Counted from the stretch's first letter, positions 9,831 to 18,999 are shown. The stretch is 64,000 nucleotides of DNA from Mucilaginibacter corticis (GCF_007558865.1 NZ_VLPK01000001.1:372001-436000), one strand, 5' to 3'. Translations and numbers: made by a program. Notes: generated by a model not told the origin, from the sequence alone.

Positions 9831-10559
9831 TTATTTAGCTTTCAGTTTGCGTACAGCATCCCAGATTATATCGCTAATCAGGTGCATGCCTTTATCGCCC
9901 GGGTGTTGTTGTACAGCCGGGTCGGTATATAAACCAAAGGCAAAGTTACTGCTGTCGGTACTTACTGCCGATAACGACACATAGGGTGTATAAGCCTTAA
10001 ACACGTCGTCAATTTCGGGCACGCTCCACAACGGGCCTGCACTCAGTATAGATAATTTGCTGTTGCCGGCCGTAAGATAGTTTACAAAAGCCTGGTATTT
10101 GCTTTGAAATACCGCCTTATCAAAACGGCTTCGATCTATGTTCTCTCCTATCCTAACGATCACCAGGTCGGGCAGGCTGTCTTTTACACTTTTTAAATTG
10201 GCGTCAAAATTATAGGTGGGATAATACGCTTCAAAATCATTAAAGGCCTTGACGGTAACTTTACATTTAGGGTAGTACTTCCTGAAATGAACAATAAGGT
10301 GGTGCACGTAGTCTGAGTCGGCAACCGATGCAGCCATGCCCCAGGTATTATACCAGCCAAACTGCGGGCTAACGGGAGTAAGCGTAATACTGTTGCCCAA
10401 TATTACCACATTTTTAAAGATCACCTGGGGTGCTAATAAGTCGGGCTGAACGGCGACAGTGTCGGTTTTTTTAGGACTAACAACCGATTGCGACTTTTTA
10501 CACGAACTAATGATTACACCTATTATAATTAATGTGATAATATACCGGCAGGTTTTCAT
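9831..10559 (-). CDS. SGNH/GDSL-like hydrolase lipoprotein
   Basis: 242 aa. The signal peptide ends in a lipobox (IISSC at about 19-23) followed by KKSQ, typical of Bacteroidota lipoproteins. VILGNSITLTP resembles the GDSL block I with the nucleophile Ser, and GDKGMHLISDIIW near the C-terminus resembles the D-x-x-H block V. Predicted membrane-anchored esterase or lipase-like enzyme; substrate unknown. Convergent with the thioesterase gene. Confidence 0.75.
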   Translation of the reverse strand: MKTCRYIITLIIIGVIISSCKKSQSVVSPKKTDTVAVQPDLLAPQVIFKNVVILGNSITLTPVSPQFGWYNTWGMAASVADSDYVHHLIVHFRKYYPKCKVTVKAFNDFEAYYPTYNFDANLKSVKDSLPDLVIVRIGENIDRSRFDKAVFQSKYQAFVNYLTAGNSKLSILSAGPLWSVPEIDDVFKAYTPYVSLSAVSTDSSNFAFGLYTDPAVQQHPGDKGMHLISDIIWDAVRKLKAK

Positions 10560-10630
10560 AACTCTACCAAATATATTAAAACCTATGATAACTTGGGTAT
10601 GATCGGATAAGGGAATAATGGTTGGGCAAT

Positions 10631-10957
10631 TTATTTAATATTTTGCAAACGGATAAGAATCTGCTCTTCAGCTATAGTACTTATGTCAGATTTATCATAA
10701 ATAGATACCAGGAAAACCTTTTCGTTTACAAACTTAACATGGGTAATTATCCGTGCCCCTCCGGACTTACCTTTGCCTTTTGAAGAAATACTCATGCGTA
10801 TTTTATAGCAATCATTGCCAATAGATTCGCCGGCCTGTGGATTCTCGGCTAATTGATTGATGAGCTTGTTCAAGTCATCCTTTAAAGACCTGTGTTTTTT
10901 GTAAAGCTTTTTAAATTCCTTTTCGAAAAACGGTGTGTAATTAATATTAAAGCTCAT
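10631..10957 (-). CDS. RelE/ParE-family toxin
   Basis: 108 aa. The opening NYTPFFEKEFKKLYKKHRSLKDDL, the central YKIRMSISSKGKGKSGGARIITHV and the closing EEQIL segment fit RelE/ParE toxins of the YafQ/HigB-like type, which cleave mRNA or inhibit gyrase. The start overlaps the end of the upstream 83-aa gene by 11 bp, as expected for a coupled toxin-antitoxin pair. The exact target is not predictable. Confidence 0.8.
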   Translation of the reverse strand: MSFNINYTPFFEKEFKKLYKKHRSLKDDLNKLINQLAENPQAGESIGNDCYKIRMSISSKGKGKSGGARIITHVKFVNEKVFLVSIYDKSDISTIAEEQILIRLQNIK

Positions 10958-11198
10958 TTAACAATTGTTCAATTGATTTAGCTTCAACTTTACCTTGCTG
11001 GTGTAATTTCACAAACTCAATTGACTCGTCTAATCCCTTCAAAAACTCTTTCTCTTTTCGGGATAATTTTGAATTGTCCTTAAGCTCTTTCTTTTTGTTC
11101 TTTGAATCTGTAGTGATAACCTTACCACCTAACTGTTCAATTAAATCAGCCAGTGTTTTTTCGACCTTATCCGGAATTTCTATCGTAAGCGTTGTCAT
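10947..11198 (-). CDS. Probable antitoxin of the RelE-type pair
   Basis: 83 aa. MTTLTIEIPDKVEKTLADLIEQLGGKV could form a short strand-helix DNA-binding N-terminus. The middle is highly charged with Lys/Asp, and the C-terminus is helical (SIEQLLNEL). It is assigned by its position directly ahead of, and overlapping, the toxin gene rather than by a recognised family. Confidence 0.7.
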   Translation of the reverse strand: MTTLTIEIPDKVEKTLADLIEQLGGKVITTDSKNKKKELKDNSKLSRKEKEFLKGLDESIEFVKLHQQGKVEAKSIEQLLNEL

Positions 11199-11285
11199 AT
11201 AACAAATTTAAACAATTTTTATTTAACTATATGCGTAACAAAATCATCCAAAAGACAATGTTGGCGTAGATAAATAAATCCGAAA

Positions 11286-12545
11286 TTACTCCGTCATCAA
11301 CCTTCTTATCAGCTCGGCACTTTGCTTGTTACCTTCCTGCAATCGATCTTTGAAAAAGGCCTGCACATCATTAAAGTGTTTTTTGTACCCTTCCATATCG
11401 CCGTAGCCAATAATCGCCGACCACTCTCGCACAGCCGAATGGAACTCCAAGTCGTCGCCGCGGATGGTTTTGTCGTACAGCGCTGCCTGGATAGATTCTT
11501 CCAGCAGTTCTTCGTCTTTAAACAGGTATTCGGCTATGCCCAATCGCAGGCGAAAAGGCGGTGTCTGGCAGATCAGGTTATCATAAGGGTTAACGCCTAA
11601 ATGGTACCAGGCATCAACCATACTTAATATACTTAGGTGCGAGTTTGGTTTTTGCTTATCATGGTTTTGCGATAGCCTGAACTCTTTCATCACCTTATCA
11701 TTTAACATAATAGGCTTGCGGCTTTCATGAAAAACAAAATCGCGCGCGCGGTAAAGCCGCTCGCGAAACGCGGCTTCTTCTTCCTGGATCATCAGCTTAA
11801 ACAATTCAGACTCTGATACCGCGTATTGCCTTACCTGCTGCCTTGCGTATGGATTCAATATAGCTAAACCGGCATATACGTGCGCCTTATAGCTAAATAT
11901 GCGCAGCGTGGTAAGGATCTTTACATTATCTATGCCGCCGATGTACGACGCGTTTTCCCAAGGGAAAAACCCGGCCGATTTCCAGGCGGTGCCCATGCTT
12001 TCAAAACCTACGTGGGTTACGGCCTGTGTATCGGCAACAATTTTATCATGCTCGTGGTAGTCGGTTAGTTCAACTATCTCTGAGCCTATGGCAGTAAACA
12101 GATCCAACATCTGCTGCCGGGCGTTTTCATCGGCACGATGAGGGATCAATATCAGCGTTTGGCCCTTTGGCTCAAAGCCCGGGCCGTGCATCCCGTGAAA
12201 AGTAATGATCTGTGCGCTTTCGGGCAGGTATTTTTCAAACGCCAGTATCTCGGGGGTTTTAACAGAAGTTTGACCCGCAACTATAGCGCCCGGTTTGGTG
12301 TATTGGGCATTTTCGGCAACTACCTTAGCCATTTTCTCGGCCTCGACAGAGTAAATGATCAGGTCGCTGGTTTCTGACACCTCTTTACCGCTATCCAAAA
12401 CTTTGATATGGTAAGGTGCAAGGTCCTGCTGCAACTGTTGCTGGTTTGATGGCAGGTCGCACCCGGTTACAGTATACCCTGCTTTAGCAAAAGCTTTGGC
12501 GTACAAGCGCCCCATATCACCCAGGCCTATAATTCCGATATTCAT
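11286..12545 (-). CDS. Prephenate dehydrogenase, fungal TYR1-like
   Basis: 419 aa. The N-terminal Rossmann motif is GIIGLGDMGRLYA (residues 4-16). Further segments, SDLIIYSVEA, VAGQTSVKTPEI, HDKIVADTQAVTH and RIFSYKAHVYAGLAI, closely resemble yeast Tyr1 as I remember it, over nearly the whole length and including the long C-terminal region. It is longer than typical bacterial TyrA dehydrogenases (about 280-370 aa). Predicted role: oxidative decarboxylation of prephenate to 4-hydroxyphenylpyruvate in tyrosine synthesis. No chorismate mutase domain is seen. It stands alone, not in an aromatic-acid operon. Confidence 0.85.
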   Translation of the reverse strand: MNIGIIGLGDMGRLYAKAFAKAGYTVTGCDLPSNQQQLQQDLAPYHIKVLDSGKEVSETSDLIIYSVEAEKMAKVVAENAQYTKPGAIVAGQTSVKTPEILAFEKYLPESAQIITFHGMHGPGFEPKGQTLILIPHRADENARQQMLDLFTAIGSEIVELTDYHEHDKIVADTQAVTHVGFESMGTAWKSAGFFPWENASYIGGIDNVKILTTLRIFSYKAHVYAGLAILNPYARQQVRQYAVSESELFKLMIQEEEAAFRERLYRARDFVFHESRKPIMLNDKVMKEFRLSQNHDKQKPNSHLSILSMVDAWYHLGVNPYDNLICQTPPFRLRLGIAEYLFKDEELLEESIQAALYDKTIRGDDLEFHSAVREWSAIIGYGDMEGYKKHFNDVQAFFKDRLQEGNKQSAELIRRLMTE

Positions 12546-12675
12546 TCTACTAATATAACTATGTGCGGCAAAAATGCGTATTAAGGTTTACATTAGCTGC
12601 GCTATACCGCTTAAATGGCCAACAAAACCCACTTTTTACTGTTTTTTTAATAGATGATTGTCTAATTTTACAATT

Positions 12676-13485
12676 ATGAAAAACTATTTCATGTTGAAAC
12701 TATCGCTTTTAATGCTGATGCTGACCGTTGGCTCACTATCAATCCATGCGCAGGACAGTGTTAAACATACCGTAGTAAAACCTGCGGCGGGGCATATACC
12801 CATCAATCCTAAAACAGGCAGGCCTTACAGCAGGTATGGATATGGCGCTTACGCCAAAACCTACAAAGCCCAGCTTGCTGCTGATAGTGCAAAGAAAGCT
12901 AATACTGCAGCTTCTCCTATAAAAGTGCCGACAACCACCATAGCTACTACCCCGCCGGATATCAAGCCCGACACACAGGCAGCACCTGTTAAGGTTGATA
13001 AAAGCCTGCATGGTCAATATGAATACCTGCAAACCAAAGTATATAATTACCAAAAGCCTTTTGTTGACGCCCTGTACAAAAACTTTATGGATACGCTGAA
13101 AAGCAGCCGCAACAAACTAAAGGATGTACAGGATAAAGTGGCCGACCAGGCTAAAACCATCACCGGTTTACAGGCCGACGTTGCAGCAAAAGATCAGGCA
13201 CTGACAAAAACAGATTCGATCAGCTTATTGGGGATATCCTTAGCAAAATCGACTTACAATATAGTAATGTGGAGTTTGGTACTGATCATTGGCGTTATAG
13301 CCGCTGTCGTTATCGCGCGTACAGGCGGATACAGAAAAGAAGCTGTTTACCGCACCTCATTATATAACGAGTTGGAAGAGGAGTTTAAAACCTTTAAAGC
13401 CAAAGCCAACGAGAAAGAGAAAAAACTGGCCCGCGAGCTGCAAACCGAACGCAATAAACTGGACGAGTTAACCGGCAGAGGTTAG
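12676..13485 (+). CDS. Membrane protein with signal, single TM helix and coiled coil
   Basis: 269 aa from the ATG at 12676; an in-frame TTG at 12658 is less likely. An N-terminal signal-like segment ends at HAQ. A Lys/Ala/Thr/Pro-rich region follows, then a heptad-rich stretch (about 110-175), one TM helix (NIVMWSLVLIIGVIAAVVI, about 200-218) and a charged C-terminal coiled coil. Family not recognised. Its TAG stop codon is the first triplet of a GC-rich hairpin element. Confidence 0.75.
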   Translation: MKNYFMLKLSLLMLMLTVGSLSIHAQDSVKHTVVKPAAGHIPINPKTGRPYSRYGYGAYAKTYKAQLAADSAKKANTAASPIKVPTTTIATTPPDIKPDTQAAPVKVDKSLHGQYEYLQTKVYNYQKPFVDALYKNFMDTLKSSRNKLKDVQDKVADQAKTITGLQADVAAKDQALTKTDSISLLGISLAKSTYNIVMWSLVLIIGVIAAVVIARTGGYRKEAVYRTSLYNELEEEFKTFKAKANEKEKKLARELQTERNKLDELTGRG

Positions 13486-13512
13486 CCCCCCAGCCCCCTG
13501 AAGGGGGAGCAA
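13483..13512 (+). repeat. GC-rich TAG-element, copy 1
   Basis: Begins TAGCCCCCCAGCCCCCT, continues into GAAGGGGGAGCAA, and can fold as CCCCCT/AGGGGG. The first TAG is the stop codon of the preceding gene. Related copies are at 19318-19344, 37011-37037, 51582-51607 and 51653-51680. Confidence 0.8.
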
Positions 13513-13518
13513 TAAACG

Positions 13519-14025
13519 ATGGCAAAATCCTTAAACATTGATAGTCATTCCCCCTTTAGGTCCGAAGGACTCCTACGGAGGAAATTAGGGGGCAAAGCCT
13601 ACCTGTTTGGCTGGAACCCCATTAAGTTTGAGTGGGCCGATATTGATGATGATATCAAAAAATTAGCCGACACGGGTAAACTGGAAGATAACTGGAGTGT
13701 CGCCAGCCATAAAACTATCAAGCCCGGCGACCGGGCTTTTATCGTTCGCGTGGGTGTTGAACCGAAAGGTATCTTTGCATCGGGTATTATCGCGTCAGAG
13801 CCTTACCTGGCTTTCAGAAAAGGGCGGCATTACCACCGCATCACTATTGCCATTGATGTATTATTGAATCCTGATAAAGAACCCATACTTGGTTTAGACA
13901 TCCTGAAAACCGGCAACCTGGCCGCGCAGACATGGACACCGCAGGCATCGGGTATCTCCATTAAACCCGAATTGGTTGATGAGTTGGAAGGTGTATGGCA
14001 GGATTTTTTAAATCCGGAGCTGTAG
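13519..14025 (+). CDS. EVE/PUA-like domain protein with in-frame repeat insertion
   Basis: 168 aa. From about residue 27 on (KAYLFGWNPIKFEW ... SHKTIKPGDRAFIVRVGVEPKGIFASG) it resembles the EVE/PUA-like domain found alone or at the N-terminus of HNH nucleases, which may bind modified nucleic-acid bases. Residues about 10-26 are encoded by a hairpin element related to the nearby intergenic TAG-elements, at 13546-13593 in reverse orientation. The domain may originally have begun close to KAYLFGW. Function inferred from fold only. Confidence 0.7.
   Translation: MAKSLNIDSHSPFRSEGLLRRKLGGKAYLFGWNPIKFEWADIDDDIKKLADTGKLEDNWSVASHKTIKPGDRAFIVRVGVEPKGIFASGIIASEPYLAFRKGRHYHRITIAIDVLLNPDKEPILGLDILKTGNLAAQTWTPQASGISIKPELVDELEGVWQDFLNPEL
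13546..13593 (-). repeat. GC-rich element lying inside a coding region
   Basis: Reads CCCCCTAA ... TAAAGGGGGAAT on the minus strand with an internal hairpin (TCCGTAGGA and TCCTTCGGA flanks). It ends match the intergenic TAG-elements but the loop is longer. It keeps the reading frame of the EVE-like gene. Confidence 0.7.
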
Positions 14026-14093
14026 AGACGCAATGCATTGCGTCTCTACGACGGCGAATTTAAATTTCATGCGATTTAATTTTAATTTCACAC

Positions 14094-14801
14094 ATGGTTG
14101 TTCAGATAATCATTTATACCATATTGCTGTTAGGTTCAACCCTAAGCTATACCGCCAAAAAGCTTACACTGGCCGGCGCGGCCACGGGTGCGGTGGTTGG
14201 CTTGTTAATGTACAAGAGCGCGGGGTTAATGGGTTTGATGATACTGGCGGCTTTTTTTATCAGCGCCATATGGGCAACTAAATGGCAGGTGGCCAAAAAA
14301 GCAGCTATCGGCGCAGCCGAAGAAAACAAAGGCCGCCGTACCGCCGGGCAGGTTCTGGCCAATGGCTGTGTAGCGGCTTTGCTGGGTGCAGCTACCTGGC
14401 TCTTCCCCGAAAATATAGCTGTTATTAAATTAATGATAGCCGGAAGCTTTGCCGCCGCTACCGCGGATACGCTATCGTCTGAACTGGGAATCGTTTACGG
14501 TCGTAACTTTTTCAATATCTTAACATTCAAAAAAGACCAGCGTGGTTTGGATGGAGTTATAAGTTTTGAGGGGACACTAATAGGTGTAGCAGGCGCAAGC
14601 TTAATCGCCTTAGTTTACAGCTTGTTTATGGGATGGAGCATATCTTTCCTTTGGATCATCCTCGCCGGCTTTACCGGTAATGTGGTCGATTCGATTTTAG
14701 GTGCATCGCTTGAGCGAAAGGGGTGGATTGGCAATAATGTGGTTAATTTTTTGAATACGGCTGTTGGGGCGGGGGTTTGTTGGGTGTTGATAATGTTTTG
14801 A
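14094..14801 (+). CDS. DUF92 family integral membrane protein
   Basis: 235 aa, rich in hydrophobic helices (about six). Motifs GRRTAGQVLANG (about 82-93), ADTLSSELG and GLDGVISFEGT match DUF92/TIGR00297. Plant VTE6 (phytyl-phosphate kinase) belongs to this family, so an isoprenyl-phosphate kinase role is possible but unproven in bacteria. It starts about 70 bp after the EVE-like gene. Confidence 0.85.
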   Translation: MVVQIIIYTILLLGSTLSYTAKKLTLAGAATGAVVGLLMYKSAGLMGLMILAAFFISAIWATKWQVAKKAAIGAAEENKGRRTAGQVLANGCVAALLGAATWLFPENIAVIKLMIAGSFAAATADTLSSELGIVYGRNFFNILTFKKDQRGLDGVISFEGTLIGVAGASLIALVYSLFMGWSISFLWIILAGFTGNVVDSILGASLERKGWIGNNVVNFLNTAVGAGVCWVLIMF

Positions 14802-14864
14802 TTCTTCACCTTTGAATATTCCCAGATCAATTACCTATCGCTTCCTGGCCTTTTCCCACTTGGC

Positions 14865-15295
14865 TTGCCCCGCTCAATAGCCACGGGTAGGCTTTGTTCT
14901 TTTCCTTGATGAAAAGAACCAAAAATCAAGTCAGACGATAGGCTTCTTTGCCGCACAAGGCCTTTGCCCTACAAATCAGGTAAAACCAAGGGCCCGGTCC
15001 TTTTGCCTCTATTGTCGCACAAGACTGCCGCTTCAGGCAAAATTACCAATGCCCTTGCAGCCGCACTGCCCCACATTGTTTTACCTGCTTTCACCCGAAG
15101 CTTTTCGTCTGACATTCCAGTTTTTACAATAATTTCGTATTGTGTAAAATTAAAAAAAGAAGCGCATAGGCCGGTCAGGGCGCGCGGCTGGGAGTCTGGC
15201 CCTCGGGTGGTGGCAGCGATCGGCCTGACTTGATTTTTGGGTTACCTTTGTATCAAGACAAAGGTAACAGCCACCGCGGCAATTGAGCGGGGCAA
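14865..15295. mobile_element. MITE-like element with about 70-bp inverted ends
   Basis: The left end (14865-14934) and right end (15225-15295) are imperfect inverted copies. Both begin TTGCCCCGCTCAAT and end AAAAATCAAGTCAG, read inward. Each end carries its own internal hairpin with different but self-complementary arms: GTTCTTTT/AAAAGAAC on the left, GTTACCTTTG/CAAAGGTAAC on the right. The roughly 290-bp centre contains no convincing gene. No target-site duplication was identified. Confidence 0.75.
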
Positions 15296-15347
15296 GGCAT
15301 GCGCGTAAAGCCTATCACACTGCAATCGCCCACCCTTGTATGTCAAC

Positions 15348-15383
15348 AAAAAAGCCATTCGAAACAAATCGGATGGCTTTTTA
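15348..15383 (-). terminator. Terminator after rpsJ
   Basis: A hairpin with AAAAAGCCAT / ATGGCTTTTT arms, followed on the minus strand by a T run. It ends the str operon about 25 bp after the rpsJ stop. Confidence 0.8.
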
Positions 15384-15407
15384 TATTTTTCGGATCTTCC
15401 GGTACAG

Positions 15408-15713
15408 TTACACCTTGATCTCAACTTCAACACCGCTTGGCAATTCAAGCTTCATTAGCGCGTCTACAGTTTTTGAGTTTGAACTGTAGATATCCAATAG
15501 CCTTTTGTAAGAGCATAATTGGAATTGCTCACGTGCTTTTTTGTTTACGTGTGGTGAACGCAAAACAGTGAAAATTTTCTTTTCGGTTGGTAACGGAAGC
15601 GGTCCGCTAACTACAGCGCCTGTTGGCTTTACTGTTTTTACGATCTTCTCAGCTGATTTATCAACCAGATTGTAATCGTAAGATTTTAGTTTGATTCTGA
15701 TTCTTTGGCTCAT
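15408..15713 (-). CDS. rpsJ: Ribosomal protein S10 (uS10) / NusE
   Basis: Small-subunit protein and antitermination factor, 101 aa. [34 protein letters not shown] and [13 protein letters not shown] are diagnostic. Here it is the last gene of the str operon behind fusA and is followed by a terminator. It is separated from rplC. Confidence 0.99.
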   Translation of the reverse strand: MSQRIRIKLKSYDYNLVDKSAEKIVKTVKPTGAVVSGPLPLPTEKKIFTVLRSPHVNKKAREQFQLCSYKRLLDIYSSNSKTVDALMKLELPSGVEVEIKV

Positions 15714-15779
15714 TTTTGTTTTTGTTTAAATTACCCTAAGAGCTATTTATTAGAGTAATTATTGATTTATTGAATTAAT

Positions 15780-15847
15780 GAATTATTGAATTAGATTTTT
15801 TGTTATTCACTCTCCCGATAGTTATCGGGACACTAATTCAATAATTC
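15780..15847. repeat. Inverted repeat between rpsJ and fusA
   Basis: Perfect 15-bp arms (GAATTATTGAATTAG at 15780-15794, its complement at 15833-15847) flank an 18-nt GC palindrome TCCCGATAGTTATCGGGA (15813-15830, one central mismatch). The palindrome word recurs at 20532-20549. Confidence 0.7.
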
Positions 15848-15858
15848 AAACTTGTTTG

Positions 15859-17970
15859 TTAGTCAATTGCAACTTGTTTTCTGCCTTTTGATTTGGCAAC
15901 AACCTCGTCCTGTACGTTACGTGGTGCCGGCTCATAGTGGTCAAACTCCATAGTTGAAGTTGCACGGCCTGAAGTGATAGTACGTAATTGCGTTACGTAA
16001 CCAAACATTTCAGAAAGTGGTACCATTGCTTTGATAACCTGCGAACCGTTACGGGTGTCCATACCTTGCAGCTGGCCACGACGACGGTTCATGTCACCGA
16101 TAACGTCACCCATGTTTTCTTCAGGGGTTAAGATCTCGATCTTCATGATAGGCTCTAACAATACCGGTTTACATTTTGGCAATGCCTCGCGGTAAGCCGA
16201 ACGGCCTGCTATCTCGAAAGATAACGCGTCCGAATCGACAGCGTGGAATGAACCATCAATTAAACGTACTTTTAAGCTGGTTAAAGGATAGCCTGCTAAC
16301 ACACCATTATCCATTGCTGATTTGAAACCTTTCTCAACAGACGGGATGAACTCACGAGGAATAGAACCACCAACGATCTCATTGATAAATTCAAGGCCTT
16401 CTTTACCTTCTTCTCCCGGAGAAATAACAACCTGGATATCGGCAAATTTACCACGACCACCGGTTTGTTTCTTGTAAGTTTCGCGGTGTTGTGTTGAACC
16501 TGTGATAGCCTCTTTGTAAGCTACCTGCGGAGCACCCTGGTTAACCTCAACTTTGAATTCGCGTTTTAAACGGTCCATCAAAATATCAAGGTGTAACTCG
16601 CCCATACCGCTGATAACGGTTTGGCCGGTATCCTGGTCAGTTTGTACGCGGAAGGTTGGATCCTCTTCGGCTAATTTACCCAAAGCGATACCTAATTTAT
16701 CAACGTCGGCCTGAGTTTTAGGCTCAATTGCCAAACCGATAACCGGGTCAGGGAATACCATCGATTCAAGAACCAACTGGTGTTTCTCGTCGCAAAGGGT
16801 ATCACCTGTTTTAATATCTTTAAAGCCTACTACCGCAGCAATATCACCTGCACCTACGTTAGGGATAGGGTTTTGCTTGTTAGCATGCATCTGGAATATA
16901 CGGCTGATACGCTCTTTGTTTTCTGAACGCATGTTGTAGATGTATGAACCCGCTTCAAGATTACCTGAGTAAACGCGGATAAAGCATAAACGGCCTACAA
17001 ACGGGTCGGTAGCAATTTTAAATGCTAAAGCTGCAAACGGCTCTTTAACATCCGGCTTAACAACGATCTCTGCACCGGTATCAGGGTTAGTACCTATTAC
17101 ACCTTTTGAATCAAGAGGCGAAGGCATTAACTCCATCACGTAGTCAAGCATGGTTTGTACACCTTTGTTTTTGAAAGATGAACCGCAAGTCATCGGAACG
17201 ATCTTACCGGCCAAAGTAGCCTGGCGTAATGCGTCTAATACTTCGCGCTCGGTGATAGTTGCCGGATCTTCAAAGAATTTCTCCATCAAAGAGTCATCAA
17301 ACTCAGCTACAGCTTCTAACAATTTCTCTCTCCACTCAGTAGCTTCTTCTAACATATCGTCAGGGATAGGCACTTCTGTAAAGGTCATACCTTTATCGTG
17401 CTCGTTCCAAACAATACCACGAAAGTTGATCAAGTCAACCACACCTTTAAACTGGTCTTCAGCACCGATAGGCAATTGCAACGGAATAGCTACGCTACCT
17501 AACATTTCTTTAACCTGTTTTACCACGTTAAGGAAATCTGCACCACTACGGTCCATTTTGTTTACGAAACCAATACGTGGCACGTTGTAGTTGTTAGCCA
17601 AACGCCAGTTAGTTTCTGACTGTGGCTCAACACCATCAACCGCGCTGAACAAGAACACCAAACCATCTAATACACGCAGCGAGCGGTTCACCTCAACGGT
17701 GAAATCCACGTGGCCCGGGGTATCAATGATGTTCATGTGGTAGTTGTGGTTACGGTATTTCCAGTTAACTGTGGTAGCAGCCGAAGTAATGGTAATACCA
17801 CGCTCCTGCTCCTGCGCCATCCAGTCCATGGTAGCCGCACCTTCGTGTACCTCGCCTATTTTGTGGCTAACGCCCGCATAGTAAAGAATACGCTCGGTAG
17901 TGGTGGTTTTACCGGCATCAATGTGGGCGGCAATACCTATGTTTCTTGTATATTTAAGATCTCTTGACAT
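15859..17970 (-). CDS. fusA: Elongation factor G
   Basis: 703 aa translocation GTPase. G1 is [15 protein letters not shown] (residues about 14-28), G3 is DTPGHVDF and G4 is NKMDR. Domains II-V follow, including the IV segment [13 protein letters not shown]. It lies between rpsG and rpsJ as in other Bacteroidota. Both flanking spacers contain AT-rich inverted words. Confidence 0.99.
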   Translation of the reverse strand: MSRDLKYTRNIGIAAHIDAGKTTTTERILYYAGVSHKIGEVHEGAATMDWMAQEQERGITITSAATTVNWKYRNHNYHMNIIDTPGHVDFTVEVNRSLRVLDGLVFLFSAVDGVEPQSETNWRLANNYNVPRIGFVNKMDRSGADFLNVVKQVKEMLGSVAIPLQLPIGAEDQFKGVVDLINFRGIVWNEHDKGMTFTEVPIPDDMLEEATEWREKLLEAVAEFDDSLMEKFFEDPATITEREVLDALRQATLAGKIVPMTCGSSFKNKGVQTMLDYVMELMPSPLDSKGVIGTNPDTGAEIVVKPDVKEPFAALAFKIATDPFVGRLCFIRVYSGNLEAGSYIYNMRSENKERISRIFQMHANKQNPIPNVGAGDIAAVVGFKDIKTGDTLCDEKHQLVLESMVFPDPVIGLAIEPKTQADVDKLGIALGKLAEEDPTFRVQTDQDTGQTVISGMGELHLDILMDRLKREFKVEVNQGAPQVAYKEAITGSTQHRETYKKQTGGRGKFADIQVVISPGEEGKEGLEFINEIVGGSIPREFIPSVEKGFKSAMDNGVLAGYPLTSLKVRLIDGSFHAVDSDALSFEIAGRSAYREALPKCKPVLLEPIMKIEILTPEENMGDVIGDMNRRRGQLQGMDTRNGSQVIKAMVPLSEMFGYVTQLRTITSGRATSTMEFDHYEPAPRNVQDEVVAKSKGRKQVAID

Positions 17971-18098
17971 ATTAATTATTGAGTTATTGAACTATTGAAT
18001 TAATGAATATTTAACGTTCATTGAATCTGCGAAGTAATGAATTACTGATTAGTATGATGTTACCAAATCAATAATTCACTAATTCAATAATTCATTAA
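17971..18098. repeat. AT-rich inverted words between fusA and rpsG
   Basis: The spacer contains repeated TTATTGAATTAATGAA-type words on the left and their inverted forms (AATAATTCACTAATTC, AATAATTCATTAATT) on the right, the latter abutting the rpsG stop codon. It can form one large imperfect AT-rich hairpin. Confidence 0.55.
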
Positions 18099-18566
18099 TT
18101 AGAATCTAAAGTGAGAGAACGCTTTGTTAGCCTCGGCCATTTTATGCGTATCTTCTTTCTTTTTCACTGCTGCACCTTCACCTTTAGCTGCCGATATGAT
18201 CTCGCCTGCTAATTTCTCCATCATGGTTTTTTCGCCACGACGACGTGCATAGCTGATCAGCCATTTCATGCCCAAAGCAATTTTACGCTCCGGACGAACC
18301 TCTGTAGGTACCTGGAAGTTAGCACCACCAACACGGCGGCTTTTAACTTCAACTGCAGGCATAACATTGTTTAAAGCCTTTTTCCAGGTTTCTAAACCAC
18401 TTTCGTTGGTTTTCTTTTCAACAATGTCAACTGCGTTGTAAAATATAGTATAAGCGGTAGATTTTTTACCGTCAAACATCATGTTGTTAACAAACCTGGT
18501 TACCAAAATATCATTGAATTTTGGATCAGGAAGAAGGATTCTTTTTTTTGGTTTTGATTTTCTCAT
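18099..18566 (-). CDS. rpsG: Ribosomal protein S7 (uS7)
   Basis: Small-subunit head assembly protein, 155 aa. The family motifs [18 protein letters not shown] and [30 protein letters not shown] are visible. An AAAGGAGG ribosome binding site precedes the ATG. It lies 19 bp downstream of rpsL. Confidence 0.99.
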   Translation of the reverse strand: MRKSKPKKRILLPDPKFNDILVTRFVNNMMFDGKKSTAYTIFYNAVDIVEKKTNESGLETWKKALNNVMPAVEVKSRRVGGANFQVPTEVRPERKIALGMKWLISYARRRGEKTMMEKLAGEIISAAKGEGAAVKKKEDTHKMAEANKAFSHFRF

Positions 18567-18585
18567 TGTTACTATCCTCCTTTAA

Positions 18586-18999
18586 TTATTTCTTTTTACC
18601 TTTTGTTGGCGCCGCAGCTGCTTGTCCCGGTTTAGGGCGTTTGGTACCATATTTTGAACGACGTTGGTTACGGCCGGCAACACCAGAAGTATCTAACGCG
18701 CCACGGATGATGTGGTAACGTACACCAGGTAAGTCTTTAACACGACCACCACGGATCAACACGATCGAGTGCTCTTGCAAGTTGTGACCTTCACCAGGGA
18801 TATAAGCGTTTACTTCTTTACCGTTGGTTAAGCGCACACGGGCAACTTTACGCATTGCTGAGTTTGGTTTTTTAGGGGTAGTGGTATACACACGGGTGCA
18901 CACTCCTCTTCGCTGTGGACAGCTGTCCAACGCCGGCGACTTACTCTTGTCAACCAGAGCTACTCTACCTTTTCTAACTAATTGATTGATAGTAGGCAT
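18586..18999 (-). CDS. rpsL: Ribosomal protein S12 (uS12)
   Basis: Decoding-centre protein, 137 aa from [12 protein letters not shown]; an upstream in-frame extension to 19071 would cross the leader hairpin and is rejected. [17 protein letters not shown] and [14 protein letters not shown] keep the usual Lys residues whose mutation gives streptomycin resistance elsewhere. The C-terminal tail is Lys/Ala-rich. First gene of the str operon. Confidence 0.99.
   Translation of the reverse strand: MPTINQLVRKGRVALVDKSKSPALDSCPQRRGVCTRVYTTTPKKPNSAMRKVARVRLTNGKEVNAYIPGEGHNLQEHSIVLIRGGRVKDLPGVRYHIIRGALDTSGVAGRNQRRSKYGTKRPKPGQAAAAPTKGKKK

Noticed and set aside
14964..15233. 89-codon frame inside the TIR element
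   Set aside because: No recognisable protein features and no start context; likely chance.
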